Source: Nectonema munidae (taxonomy: Eukaryota > Nematomorpha > Nectonematoida > Nectonematidae). From it: DNA of 64,000 bases. The DNA lies in assembly GCA_030549495.1 (NCBI GenBank), contig JAUIRK010000913.1, positions 186,001 to 250,000 of the forward strand. The letters run 5' to 3'. Shown in pieces: positions 1-10,956 of the stretch (position 1 is the stretch's first letter; every line of letters begins with the position of its first letter). The notes under the pieces were generated by a model, which saw nothing but the letters and a program-made list of their open reading frames with translations, was not told where the DNA came from and did not search any database. Both the position numbers and the translations under genes were made by a program.

Positions 1-539
1 TAACAAAAAAAATTGACTATATGGAAAAAAGTTGACCCAACATAAAAAAGTTGACTTTAATTGACATAAAAAATACGAAAAAAAGTATATAAAACTGGAG
101 ATTTGTGTTAAATCGTAAATCTATATAATTGTGCAGTTAAATCTAAAAAGTTGACTTTATTGACTTTTAACCGCCTTAGTCATAACTTTGCAATCATCAG
201 TCATAGATTTGCAATCAATTGAACATATATTTTCTCTCAGTTGTCATTTGCTTTCAATATAGTGAATCTCTGTCTTTTATTCTCATCTTAAAATTTTAAT
301 CTGCATTTTTAATATTTTTGTAAAAGAATTCTTCTGCATCTAAAGCTCGTAAGCGAATTTTAAATAAGATAAAAAATTTGGGGATAGAAAGAATAAAAGA
401 TGGCGAGTGTATTACAAGTATTTCTAGAAATTAGGGATTACATCAACCCACTGTTTGAAAAATTATTTCTTGATGGGAAAAAATAGGACACATTGATAAT
501 TATTATAATGAATGCAACTGGGAGATTTTAAAAGTGCCC

Positions 540-760
540 TTTTAGAAATTAAAAGCAGTAGTTATGGCAAAAAATATAATGGATCCAATGTTTGTACTTG
601 ATAATGTAAGGATTCATCATTACAAGGATTATCTGATGTAACTGAAAACATAAATTTGTTTCACCTTCCATCGGATTCTCCATTTTTGACATTTTTATCT
701 ACAAAAAATGAATGTCGAATAAAACCTATGACTGATGATTGCCAAGATATAACTATTGAT
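540..760 (+). pseudogene. Tc1/IS630-like DDE transposase relic
   Basis: The plus strand encodes MDPMFVLDNVRIHHYK and, after a frame change, INLFHLPSDSPFLT. This resembles the second catalytic Asp block (FxxDNxxxH) and the downstream LPPYSPxLNPIE block of DDE_3 transposases. Frames are broken and no terminal repeats were seen. It lies in PLOD intron sequence or beyond. The exact family is uncertain. Confidence 0.45.
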
Positions 761-1600
761 TGCGAAATGTGACTTATTGGCAAAAATGGCAAATGACCTA
801 ATATCGGTGCCATATATTGCGAAAAATAATACAATGAGTGACACCTTCTAGGTCCGATCTTTTAGAGAATCGCGAACTGCAGTTAGAGAACAACTGAGGG
901 AAGAAAGTAGTGATGCAATCAGAATTACAAACAAGGAAATTTGATTTGATAAAATCCGTGTAATTATCAGCAGTTATGGGTAGATCGGCCGCTTAGAATA
1001 CAAATATAATGTAAGGTAATGATGATACAGTGTTAATTAGATAAAAAATACATGACTGATACTGCAATTCGACTTCAAGTTATTTAAATAGAATATTTAG
1101 CATATTTGAAATATATGTGCAATGCGTTGTACAAGTTCTATGAAATTTCATATATTATAATATCTTATATAAGTATCAATTTATCATATTCTCAAAGGGT
1201 GAAAAAAATTTCATTAAAAATCTGGAAGTAAGGTTTTTGTTTTTTTTTTCCAATTTTGTAGATAAGAGATATAGTAGTCTAGTAAAACCAGATATGCTTT
1301 CTGTAATATGTATTACCATTGCCTAATTTTTGTTGTTTTTTGTGGTCTTGTCATAGTTTGTACGTGACTAAATTTCAAAATGGTATACATTTAGCTTACG
1401 TTGATCAAGTTCTATAAGATGTATGCCCCTGGTACTAATTTCTTGGATGTAACAATTGCTTCTCATTTTTATCTAATTAATTATTATTGGATGTTTCATA
1501 TAAAATAAAAAAATGAAAAGAGATGTAATGGTAAAATGAGCCATTTTTAGAACTACTAAGATCAATGTTGTATTTTATGAGAAATGGAAAAGGAAATTAC

Positions 1601-1722
1601 AGCGATTTGGTACGAATACTAGAATCTGTTTCATCAGAGCCAGCAATGTCTAAGTCAAGCAGCTGATATTGTTTAGAATATGTCTTCCTAAACTCCGACA
1701 AAACTTTCATGTGGAAGAGTGC
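1601..1722 (-). CDS. PLOD: PLOD exon: accessory domain, FHMKVLSEFRK
   Basis: Forty codons plus CT. The translation is ALFHMKVLSEFRKTYSKQYQ, then LLDLDIAGSDETDSSIRTKS. Position and length fit the PLOD segment EYHxxxVxxFLxxYxxxYxxVKxIxPED...EAR, but identity is low, so this exon rests mainly on the TTCTTTTTAG acceptor, the GTAATT donor and phase 0 continuity with the previous exon. The next exon was not found in the remaining 1600 bases. Confidence 0.65.
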
Positions 1723-1949
1723 CTAAAAAGAATTAAAAAATGCTATATACTTTATATCTTAAACGAAAATTAGTTCTTTTGTTATTTGTATTTTTTACAT
1801 ATAAAGTAGTTTTTATTGGTAATATACATTTGTTAATTCGTCATTAAAATTGCAGAAACTTTAGATATTACTCTTCATTATACTCATTGCCCCTTTTAAT
1901 CAGGAGATTTATATTAAAGAAAATTTATAAAAGGAAACGATTATGTTTT

Positions 1950-3010
1950 TATAAAGTTGACTCTGGTCGTCAACCGGTTAACTAAATTTCCCAACCCTCA
2001 CCGTTCTAATCAAGCAGCGCTTTTGTTTTTCCTATTATTTTGTTTACCGTTACGTAGTTTGTCAAAGCATTCTGCTTATCTATCTTCTATATGCTTAATA
2101 TCAAAAATGACTTTCCTATCTTTATCTTTGATAAAACATTTCAAATTTCTTTTTAACTTTGTTTTGACGATTTTATTATCATTTATCCTTTCTTCTAATT
2201 TAGTTCCTTGTAAAGCCTCCGAGTTCCTTGTTCTCTACGAATAGCATTTTCTTCTTAGCCTCCACTTTTGTTATATTCTTTCGTCTGAATCAAGCAAAGT
2301 GTCTGATATCTTTTTTACACAACGTTTTTTTTTGGTTTTTTTTATTTGAGTTTGTACTTTCTAATACATTTTCATTAAATTTTATCAAAAGTATCCTAAA
2401 GTTTTGCAACATTTTTCAATGTTTTTTCCATCTTCTTCTTATGAACAGATATTTTCTCCAGATTTATCCAACTTCCACGTTCTGAATCTTGAAATATTTT
2501 TAACGTTATATTTCCAATCGTTGCTCATCCGCTTATGCAGTATCACATTTCTATAGTGCTTAACAATACTGCTAGCGGGAATGACTTCACATTCTTTTGC
2601 ATTTTTGTCTTATCAAGATATAATTAATTGGACTATTCTCTCCTTCTCTCCTATATGTGATAAGATGCTCCGTGTTTTTCTGTACCTTGTATTGCAAAAT
2701 ATGAAAGCTTGACGTTGGCTATATCTTTCTTTCTCATTTTTCACTATTTTCCACTTTTGTGATAAAATACCAACTGGATGTTTTTCCCCTCTAGAAGATT
2801 TTATAATCCAACTAAATTTCTCGGATAGTATTTTTTCCCCTAAACATTGTTTCTTGAACAAACATTATATCGATGTTCATTCTTTGTCCTTCCTGAGGTG
2901 AACCATTAATTGTATCGACGCCCATTGTATCCAAAGATGTAGAGCTTTTTCTACCAGAAGCTACATGCTATAGCGTCCATTATTCGCTTCTCTAGATTAT
3001 TCAGTTTGAA
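1950..3010 (-). mobile_element. RTE-like LINE fragment (endonuclease and linker)
   Basis: Minus-strand frames give MNIDIMFVQETMFRGKN near 2870, which matches the endonuclease motif (VDxxCxQETxWKG) of the CFDP2-like LINE group. Further on come HLITYRREGENSPINYIL and CEVIPASSIVKHYRNVIL, the end of the endonuclease domain, followed by a basic linker. Several frameshifts and stops are present, and no reverse transcriptase motif was found. It lies in the PLOD intron between 1722 and 5755. Confidence 0.55.
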
Positions 3011-3589
3011 AACAGTCCGGTACAAGAAGGCGGATTTCTAATCTTTATGCAGACGCTATTAGAGACGAATATTATTGAGACATTTCGTGGAGAATAAGAG
3101 CTTGCAATCATTGTCTACCTGGCAATTGAAACAAGTGGAATCAAGCACTTAGTGTTTAGAAAATTATACCTTGATTGTTTTATTTGCAGCTAAGATGGGA
3201 TTTGGCATGTCCCTCTAACTAGCCTCATTAAGATAGATAAAATCTATCACTTGCCTATACCTAAATACTACACACTATATAGGCTGGTGTGCCTGCATTA
3301 GTCAGCGGCTTATAGGCATCCCCACTACATATATGGGCGTAGAGTAGTTAAGAAAAAAATCAGAATATTACTTCGCTTTTGTTTTTAAATTGGTTATCAA
3401 TTCTTGACTTCTATTAAGACAAACTCATTGAGCCTAAATGACAATGCTGGTGAATCCTTATTTAAAGAGCGTATTGAATTTATGGTACGGATGATGGAAA
3501 CCATTTGAAGGAGGAGGGTAAGAGTAACCTCCACAATCACCTTTTCTGACTTATTACTTTTCAAAGATGGGATCTGGCTAGCTGTAATG
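3011..3589. other. Intronic stretch, nothing recognised
   Basis: The stretch is PLOD intron between the LINE fragment and the pogo element. It has slightly higher GC than its surroundings around 3170-3340 and is possibly repeat-derived, but no protein or terminal repeat was recognised. Confidence 0.4.
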
Positions 3590-5320
3590 AGTCCCTTCTT
3601 CAACTTAATCAAGAACATAGATAAGTGTATTGCATATACTCTTCGCTACCAACCTACGTCTACCATTAATTATGGTATCAGCACAGTCGTGACAGACATA
3701 AAAGTCAGGCAGATTTTGTGCTCACGAGCTTGCCGATTCACCCTTGCCTGCATGGAGGAAAAAACGATTGAAAGCAGAAATTTTCGGGATGAATTTCACC
3801 AAGCTTTAGGATAGAATATTTTGCACATTCTACATTAGCACCACTCTCTCATTGCACATAGAAGTGAACAGCCAAAACACCACTACTTGTTACAGCAATA
3901 CATCTGCCGTCGCCCTAAGACTGTGAAAGAGGATGACTGCCTCAACTCTTATCATCGCTGATACTACAGTTCAATCTAGGGCAACGATACCCAACCAGAA
4001 CCAGCGTTTGTGGATCGGTTGCGTTTTTGATGACACAACTACTCTAACCACATTAATAGCATAAAAATGCCAAGATATGGTATTGTAACAAGATAAGCTG
4101 ACGGCATCCCACTCAACGAACAGATTATATCTGGTATGGAGTTGATAGACCATCCTTTGAAGGACTCTAACATCAGAATCAGAGATGTAAACATGGCTTC
4201 GCACAGAAGAACTTGCAAATACCATGTAACCCAGAGAAAAACTTTGCCTCTGTGCTTGGCGGAACGCCTAAAGCATTCGCAAGGCAGGTGGTGTTGTCAA
4301 CAGGGAAATCCTCATTGCAACAGCCAAAGGAATCGCCCAAAATCATGACCGCAGCTCACTGAAGGAGCATGGAGGTTCACTTGACATAGGCAAGCCCTGG
4401 GCTGAATCCATGTTTCGTCGATTAGGATATACTCAGCGCAAGGTAACCAAAGCAATTAAAAAGCGTCCAGCAAACTTTGAAAACCTGCAAACAGAGTTTC
4501 TCAACCGCATTTCAAAAGTTGCCACTCAGCATAGTGTTCCTTCTGAACTAATCATCAACTTTGACCAGACCAGTGCGAATATCATTCCCCAGAGTGAGTG
4601 GACCATGGCTGTGAAGGGCAGCAAAGAAGTACAACTCACATGTCACCCTTGTGCTGGGATGTACCATGTCAGGAACCCTGCTGTCTCCACAAATCCTCTA
4701 CATCGGCAAAACAACAAAGTGCCATCCTAAATTCCGCTTTCCTTCCTCTTGGGATATCTGGCACACCGAGAATCACTGGTCCAACTTCCAGATAATGATG
4801 CATTATGCTGACAACATCCTCTTTCCCTACATTGAAAAACAACCAAATGAACTATAACTTTCTCTTCGACAGCGTTCTATCGTCATCATGGATGTCTTCA
4901 GAGCTCATCGTGTGGCGGATTTCCTAGATCAGCTTCGCAACCACAACGGTGAGATTGTGTTTGTGCATGGAGGGTGCACAGGTGAACTGCAACCACTGGA
5001 TGTTAACGAAAATAGGATCTTCAAGCAGGCACTCAAGAATAAGTTCAGCGAATAGTATGCAAAAAAAGTCACTCTAGATGTCTAGATGCAGGAGAAAACG
5101 TTGGCCCAGTGGACCTACGGCTGTCTACTATGAAACCTCTCAACGCTTCTTGGATTCTTTATACTATTGACAAACTAGTCTCAACCCGAAATCCTCATCA
5201 CAGGCTGGAAGAAGACTGGCATTGAAGATGCAGTGAACAAGCCTGTGAATGTTACTGAGAGTTCTCATATCTAATAACATTTATTGTATTATATTTCATG
5301 AAAAGAATATGAATAAAGTT
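3590..5320 (+). mobile_element. Decayed pogo/Tigger-like DNA transposon
   Basis: From 4272 to 5274 the plus strand encodes a pogo-type transposase in about three frame segments. Segment one (4272-4730) has AGGVVNREILIATAKGI, HGGSLDIGKPWAESMFRRLG and the first catalytic block IINFDQTSANIIP. After a frameshift near 4700 come CHPKFRFPSSWDIWHTENHW and SIVIMDVFRAHR (second Asp), then VFVHGGCTGELQPLDV. In-frame stops occur at about 4855, 5053 and 5080. The C-terminal GWKKTGIEDAVNK (to 5274) is again in another frame. An AATAAA lies at about 5312. Sequence from 3590 to 4270 probably holds the eroded N-terminal part, but I could not align it. Terminal repeats were not seen. Confidence 0.8.
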
Positions 5321-5754
5321 GTATTTTCATCTTAATCATTTGTACTGTTTTTTCACTATTATTATATAATGCGTAAAAATAACGTAAAATTTGATAAATT
5401 TCACTCTTCATTCGTGAAAAAAAATTGTCACGAATTGGTCTTCAGGTTTTCTAGATCTAAGTAATATGAGTTAATACCGAAGCAACAGAGACAATGTGAC
5501 AGTTTTAAAAAAATTAAACATACTGCTTAGCATTCCATATCCAGTTGTAGACTATATCTAGTTTTGTGGCTAGGCTGGTTGTTTAATGGTTTGCGGTATT
5601 TTTGTTTAACCGTAATAAATAATTTGCGTTTTTAAGACTAAATATAGTATTTAGAAAAGAGTGAGAGAGAAAATAAAATAAGTGTTGTTAATCTACACGA
5701 CTCATCTTTCAAAGGTGTATCATTATAAAACATTTAAAAAATATCTCCTCTTAC

Positions 5755-5892
5755 AGGCTCAGCAAGGAAGACATGGAGTTGAATCTTTTGTTTCAAATAA
5801 CTAAGATTGACAATTTTAGTAAGAAACTCATTCAGAAATGGCGTGGATTGCATGATGAAGAGAGATATGAAGACAGACGGATATCCACTCCC
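5755..5892 (-). CDS. PLOD: PLOD exon: accessory-domain start, STPFLNEF
   Basis: Exactly 46 codons. The translation is GSGYPSVFISLFIMQSTPFL, then NEFLTKIVNLSYLKQKIQLHVFLAEP. It matches the beginning of the PLOD accessory (GT-like, non-catalytic) domain, usually VLIGIFIEQPTPFLEEF..LxYPKxKIxLF. The acceptor follows TGTATTTTAG and the donor is GTAAGA. In place of the family's LFIHN it reads LHVFLAE, so it is more divergent here than in the GT domain. Confidence 0.85.
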
Positions 5893-6807
5893 CTAAAATA
5901 CAAAATATAACTAGTGAATTATTCAAACATAACATACCTTTGGGTTACATTTCAGAAAGCTTTTACATGTGGCATAGCGGGGAAAGTTCTCACATTGATA
6001 TAGGCTCAAATGATTACACTGGTGAATACAATTTTTGCGAAACAACGTTTTTAAACGAATTTTACCTATATTTGGGGTCCAGGATTACTTTGATTTACCC
6101 TATCACAATGTTTTTTAGATATGTCATATAACATTTTTACGAGAATTAGAGCTTATATAATAATGTACTGTAACATTGAAGTCAGGAAAAAAAATTCATT
6201 GTAGGGTACAGATAATTAATATGTTACAGTTATATAAAAGAATTTTTGGGCAAATTTCTTTTTTTTCTTTCTGCAAAGTTCTTGTTCCTAAGAATATGCT
6301 CCCATTAGAGTAAGCATTTCAAGACCGTGCTGTGCCTTAGATATTGCCTCAAGAAAGAGTGATGAGTATCAGTCTACTTTTCTTATAAGCCTAAAATTTT
6401 CCTTCTCTTCTCTAGGGCTTTGAAAGGTAGAACATCTAAATAGTAATGTAAAAGACGGTCAACCCCGAACGGTTATGTAGGCAAAGCGGGAATGGTGGTA
6501 CTCAATGGTGTTGACCTGATTAAATCTTAAGGAAGGACAGGTGCGGGTAGATGAATTGTGAGGTGCGGGTAATATTTCACAACATTTAAATCTTCAGGAC
6601 ACTTAAAAGGCATAATAACTTCTGATAATATTGATCAATATTATATACAAAAAAAGGGGAAAATAATTATGAAAAAGCAATTAAATAAAAGTTTTGTGGG
6701 CGCAATTGTAAGACGTTCAATTGTTGAGTGAGTTCAATTTTCCGTCGCAAAAACACAAATGAATATACATTATTAAATTGAAGGGCGCATATCCTCAAAC
6801 ATTTTTT

Positions 6808-6965
6808 CTTTAAGAGCGGGGATTTTTTTTATAAATGTCAAAATTTATTATAAAAGAATTTTCGTTCAATGAACACAACACCAAAATTATCGGACAACAC
6901 TTGCACTCTCAGCTTCTAATCCCGCTATAACTGAAGGGATTTTATCAGGTCGAATTAGCTTCTAG
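6808..6965 (+). repeat. Dispersed repeat, copy 1 (second copy 27275-27445)
   Basis: This stretch, with shared words such as CAATGAACACA and GGGATTTTATCA, matches 27275-27445 in the same orientation at moderate identity. No coding capacity is evident. It is probably a non-autonomous element or the end of a larger one. Confidence 0.55.
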
Positions 6966-6981
6966 CTAACCCAAATCAAGC

Positions 6982-7301
6982 CATTATCCCATAAATGGGA
7001 TGTAAAATACAAATTGTTATTAAACTATTTCTAAAGAAAAATTTCATCTAAAAATTTAGATTAATATTAGGTATAGACCATGTTGAATGAGTACGTCAAA
7101 AATATGGTAATTTCGAAAAAAATTAACATAAATTGTTCATCACGATATTATTAAAAAAGTATGTTTTGAAAATATAAAAAAACTTTCAAATTATATTAAA
7201 AATATTTCTAAAAAGTATAGTTGAGTGTTAATTTTAATAAAAAATTATATTTTTTCCGCTTTTGGATGTTTGAAAAATACCATCCCGTAAGTGGGATAAT
7301 G
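6982..7301. repeat. 320-bp MITE-like inverted repeat
   Basis: Positions 6982-7002 and 7281-7301 are imperfect 21-bp inverted repeats (CATTATCCC....GGGATG), themselves partly palindromic. The interior is AT-rich and non-coding. No clear target duplication was found, so the class is unknown. Confidence 0.5.
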
Positions 7302-7429
7302 AATTAATATATGAAATATCAATTATTATTTTTATTAATAATAATTAATAAAGAAAACAAAAAGAATAATTTAAAACATTTATTTTTATTTTGTAGCATT
7401 TTTTCATCCAATTTTTTATGGAAACTAGA

Positions 7430-7580
7430 AGCACTAAAACTTTAGACGAAGCGTGTAATTTTATTGATGAAAATAATATTTCAAACAACTTGCTATTATA
7501 CCAACAAACCCGATGATCTAACTGACGAAGAAGAGTTTTCTGAAAACGATTTGGGAGAAAATATATAATAGACAAGATAA
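7430..7580 (+). pseudogene. Possible piggyBac N-terminal fragment
   Basis: Plus-strand frames read TLDEACNFIDENNISNN, then PDDLTDEEEFSENDLGENI. The acidic LTDEEExxExxLG block resembles the N-terminus of piggyBac-type transposases. The fragment is short and frameshifted, so the assignment is weak. Confidence 0.3.
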
Positions 7581-8189
7581 CGATTATATAATGTATTACA
7601 AAGGCAGGGATTAAAGTGTTTTTATTCAATTGCTGAGAGGCTTGATTCATAACAAATGAATTGGTTAGGTGGGTTGAATACTCTGTACTGAGACACTTTG
7701 CAACTTAAAATTAAATTGTAAAATTTAAAAATATTAAAATTTTTGGAAAGGAAATGTTACCAAACTAGATTAGTAACATAGAAAAGCAAGGAATCATCTT
7801 TTAAAATCTTCATAATATTGCTACCTGCATATATTAAGGTTAATTGTTTGAAAAAGGTTTTAGAACTTGTTTCTAAGAATTGACAAGTATGAAGTAGTGG
7901 ATTTAATTTTGAGCCTTTTAAATAGAAAATAAAGTCTAAAATCTTTGGAAAAAATTTGCTACAACCTTAAATTTATATGATTTTGAGTTTCAATTCACTA
8001 AGTTTTTTGAAGTTATTGATAGCGAGGAAACGTTAAGGCTAATAAATAGTTTTTACATAAATAATGACAATTTAAAATATATGAATTTTTTGCTCTATCT
8101 ATGATAATTTAGTATTTAAAATTGAGTTAAACAGTTAACGAATAACTTATAATTTCATTATATAAAGTAAACTTATTTATAGTATACGA

Positions 8190-8498
8190 GTTGGAGGAAG
8201 AATAAGACGACGTAATGCGTAAGACCCAATATTTCCGATTTCTCTGTGGAACACGCATGATCGAGTATGCAATAATCTACGAAGAACGATTAATTCCTTA
8301 GAAGGTTGGCACAACCATTTACAAGCAAGCATAACTTGTACTCTTCCAAATATTCAGAGATTTTTAGAAGCTTTGAAATTCAGGCAAGCTTTAAATAAGA
8401 CTATTGCTTCTCAAATACTAGCTAGACACCCAGAACCCCTAGGCAAAGAAGTTTTAATTCAGTTTTTAAAAGCAATCGCATTTAATTTGAAGTTATAA
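8190..8498 (+). pseudogene. MULE-type transposase C-terminal fragment
   Basis: A frame without ATG, open from 8223 to 8498, encodes FPISLWNTHDRVCNNLRRTI, NSLEGWHNHLQASI and ALKFRQALNKTI. This matches the end of MULE/FLYWCH-associated transposases (LWNVYDR...RTNNxxEGWHxxF...ALxxxQAL). Upstream and downstream parts are lost. It lies in the PLOD intron 5893-8863 in the opposite orientation to the gene. Confidence 0.75.
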
Positions 8499-8863
8499 TT
8501 TCCAAGCATTATATTCTATTCTTGGTACACTCATTTTTGTTACATTTTTAGAAATAAAATAAAGTTTCTAAGAATATAAAACAAAACATACAGCAAAAAA
8601 GTGTTTATTAGCTAGCTTTAAAGTGTTTAGACAAGGTGTAAATAAACTAAAGCATACTTTTTTTGCATAATTTAATTGATATTTGTCGGGCATTTGTCAA
8701 TCACACCTTTCAAGTGTTTAGTTAAAAGGTGTGATTGAAAAAATTATAAAAAGTGTAAACTACGTTAAGTTTTGTGCATAGCGTTTTAAGCTATATCGAA
8801 TTTTGACTAACCAACCTCGGGAACCAAGTCGTAACTGTAATAATAATAGGGATAAGAGATTAC

Positions 8864-8968
8864 CTTTAAAGTTGATAAAGAAATGCGATTCTCTAAACAT
8901 GATACACAAGTATTGTTGTGTGCTATCCACGATTTGCTGATATAGTTGCTGAGATAATTCAAGAAGAG
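8864..8968 (-). CDS. PLOD: PLOD exon: LNYLSNYISKSW and CVSC
   Basis: Exactly 35 codons, phase 0 at both ends. The translation is LFLNYLSNYISKSW, then IAHNNTCVSCLENRISLSTLK. It corresponds to the end of the GT domain (LNSLGNYLxxxW) and the following CxxC linker of PLODs. The intron separating it from the previous exon is only about 49 bp (8969-9017), in contrast to the multi-kb introns elsewhere in this gene. The donor is GTAATC. Confidence 0.87.
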
Positions 8969-9017
8969 CTATTCAAATGACAAAATATATACCTACATTT
9001 ATCTTGGTAGAAAATAC

Positions 9018-9127
9018 CTTAGAAGGCCCATTGCCATGTACAACGTTTGGACGAGTATGGAAAGGCAAGACTTCGGCTATAAAATATCCATCAACACTTT
9101 GTTCTTCTTCCACAATTGAAATCAATT
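9018..9127 (-). CDS. PLOD: PLOD exon: NVVHGNGPSK
   Basis: Two bases plus 36 codons. The translation runs LISIVEEEQSVDGYFIAEVL, then PFHTRPNVVHGNGPSK. VVHGNGPSK is a family signature; the His is the third metal ligand of the glycosyltransferase site in LH3. The acceptor is TTTTTCTGATTAG and the donor is GTATTT, in phase 0. An open frame of 65 codons on the plus strand here is antisense to this exon. Confidence 0.88.
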
Positions 9128-9129
9128 CT

Positions 9130-10956
9130 AATCAGAAAAATGATAATAGATTAACAAGGCACCACTGGGTATAGGTAGTAAATAATTATATTATTAGTGT
9201 GAGAAGTAAATAACACAAGATAATTTCAACAATTAACTGATAATGAATGACGAGGTTTAAGTTGCAATTGTCTTTCTTATAAGCAATTCCATTTTCTGGA
9301 CCAGGACTCAAGTTTATTAGGTTGTTGCTTAGCACTATTTTTGACTGATTTAATGATGATAAGAATATAGAAAAGTAGTATGGTGAAAAGAGTCACATCA
9401 CTTCATGTGAGAAATGGATTCTTATTAAACACTGGGGTGGCAATACGTATAGCGCGATTACAAAACCATTCTGCGATAATTTCCGTTGGAGACTATTTGA
9501 AAAGGCTAGCTGTCTCAGAAAATAAATACAAAATGCATTTTGTACTATAAAGTATCGCAATCCTTCCAACTTGATCCACCAACAACTCGCGCAGAAACTT
9601 CGATAGTACCAGAGAAAGACATGGAACTGGGATTAAGATATTTTTAATGACTTTGAGGGGAAAGAAGAATTCGATAGTCAATAACTGCTAGCAGATGACG
9701 AATTGGATGGGTGAATTTTTGAATTGTTTAATTTGTAATAATATTTCTGTCATAAAACATACTTTTATTTAATCAAAATGAGTATTTTTCATGGAAAAGA
9801 AGAAAAGATGTTGACAATTGCAAAATTTTAGGAATAGATCCATATGAGGCCTGATGATTACTAAGCAAGTCACCAAATTTTTTATCCGATCTGAAGTGAA
9901 CCCTTAGCAATTCAGTTGCTTATAAAAAAGATTTAGTTAGTTAAAGAATCCATAATTTACATTCTCATTAGTTAGTGTTAATTCATTCGTTCCCAAAGCG
10001 GGAGTAAAATAGCTGCTAGGCGAAATTTAGCAACTTTTCACTGGTAATGGGCGTTTAGTAATCAATTGGGTAATTTTCTTAAGATATATTTACGAGTAGA
10101 AGGACAATTATTTATCATAGCATTAATAGAAAGAGAAGTTTGATAGGTAAAAGATAAAAACGCTATTTTAAAATAACAGAGAATTATTTATATAAACCGT
10201 TACATTATTTATTAGACTTAATCAAAACATGACAGATTCTTCAAATCAAACATGACAACTAGCCTCATCAAGTATATTTTTAATCATTGAATAGTAGGGC
10301 AGGTCGATTTTTCACAAAAGTTCAATTTCATTTTTGCACAAGTTTAGATAGCTGCGAAACATATTAATGAATCATCGAGATTTAAAGGCTTTATTAATTC
10401 TATCAGTGAGGGGGGGGGGGAGGGTTGATAGCATTTTCACGGGAGTTGAATGACCTTTTCATGCCTAAATCTGTCAATCAAAATCAAAAGTTAAACTTTT
10501 TCAGCAAAATTCTGACAGTATCTCTAGTTAAGCTTATAACTTTCGTTCTATATTATACTCGTTTGAAAATTTATAAATATATACAGTTTTGAACACATAA
10601 CACTTTATAGTTAAAATTTTTTCAAAATCATGGTTACTTTTTGAGAAATGTCAATCAAAATTTTGATTGATGAAAAATATATCTAATAAAATATACCTTC
10701 AAATTTGATATGAAATATATTTTTTTAATCAAATCGGGCATGATGATTTCATTTTTGGAATTTAGAAATTGAAAATACCTATAAGTGTGTAACAAACTTA
10801 CGGTTTACTTCTAAAATCTGTCTCTGAAAACACTCATTCAAATTTTACATGGAATATACACATTATTATAACAAATCAACACTCCCCCCCCCCTCCCCAA
10901 TAATATTCTATAAGAAAGAGTTGCTGTTTGTTTATAAAACATGTATGATCGCATTA
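9130..10956. other. Intronic AT-rich stretch, nothing recognised
   Basis: PLOD intron. It contains a 10-bp G run at about 10410 and a C-rich run at about 10885. A minus-strand frame at 9493-9681 has no recognisable similarity and looks like chance. Nothing else was seen. Confidence 0.4.

Noticed and set aside
1957-2485. Two plus-strand hydrophobic frames resembling small membrane proteins
   Set aside because: They are the complement of the minus-strand LINE endonuclease/linker fragment; apparent hydrophobicity comes from T-rich sequence.
8977-9174. 65-codon plus-strand open frame
   Set aside because: It is antisense to the PLOD exon at 9018-9127, whose translation (NVVHGNGPSK) and splice sites are convincing.
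10400-10415. Poly-G run (and C runs at 10885 and 29425)
   Set aside because: Simple homopolymers without flanking G-quadruplex-like spacing; no function supportable.
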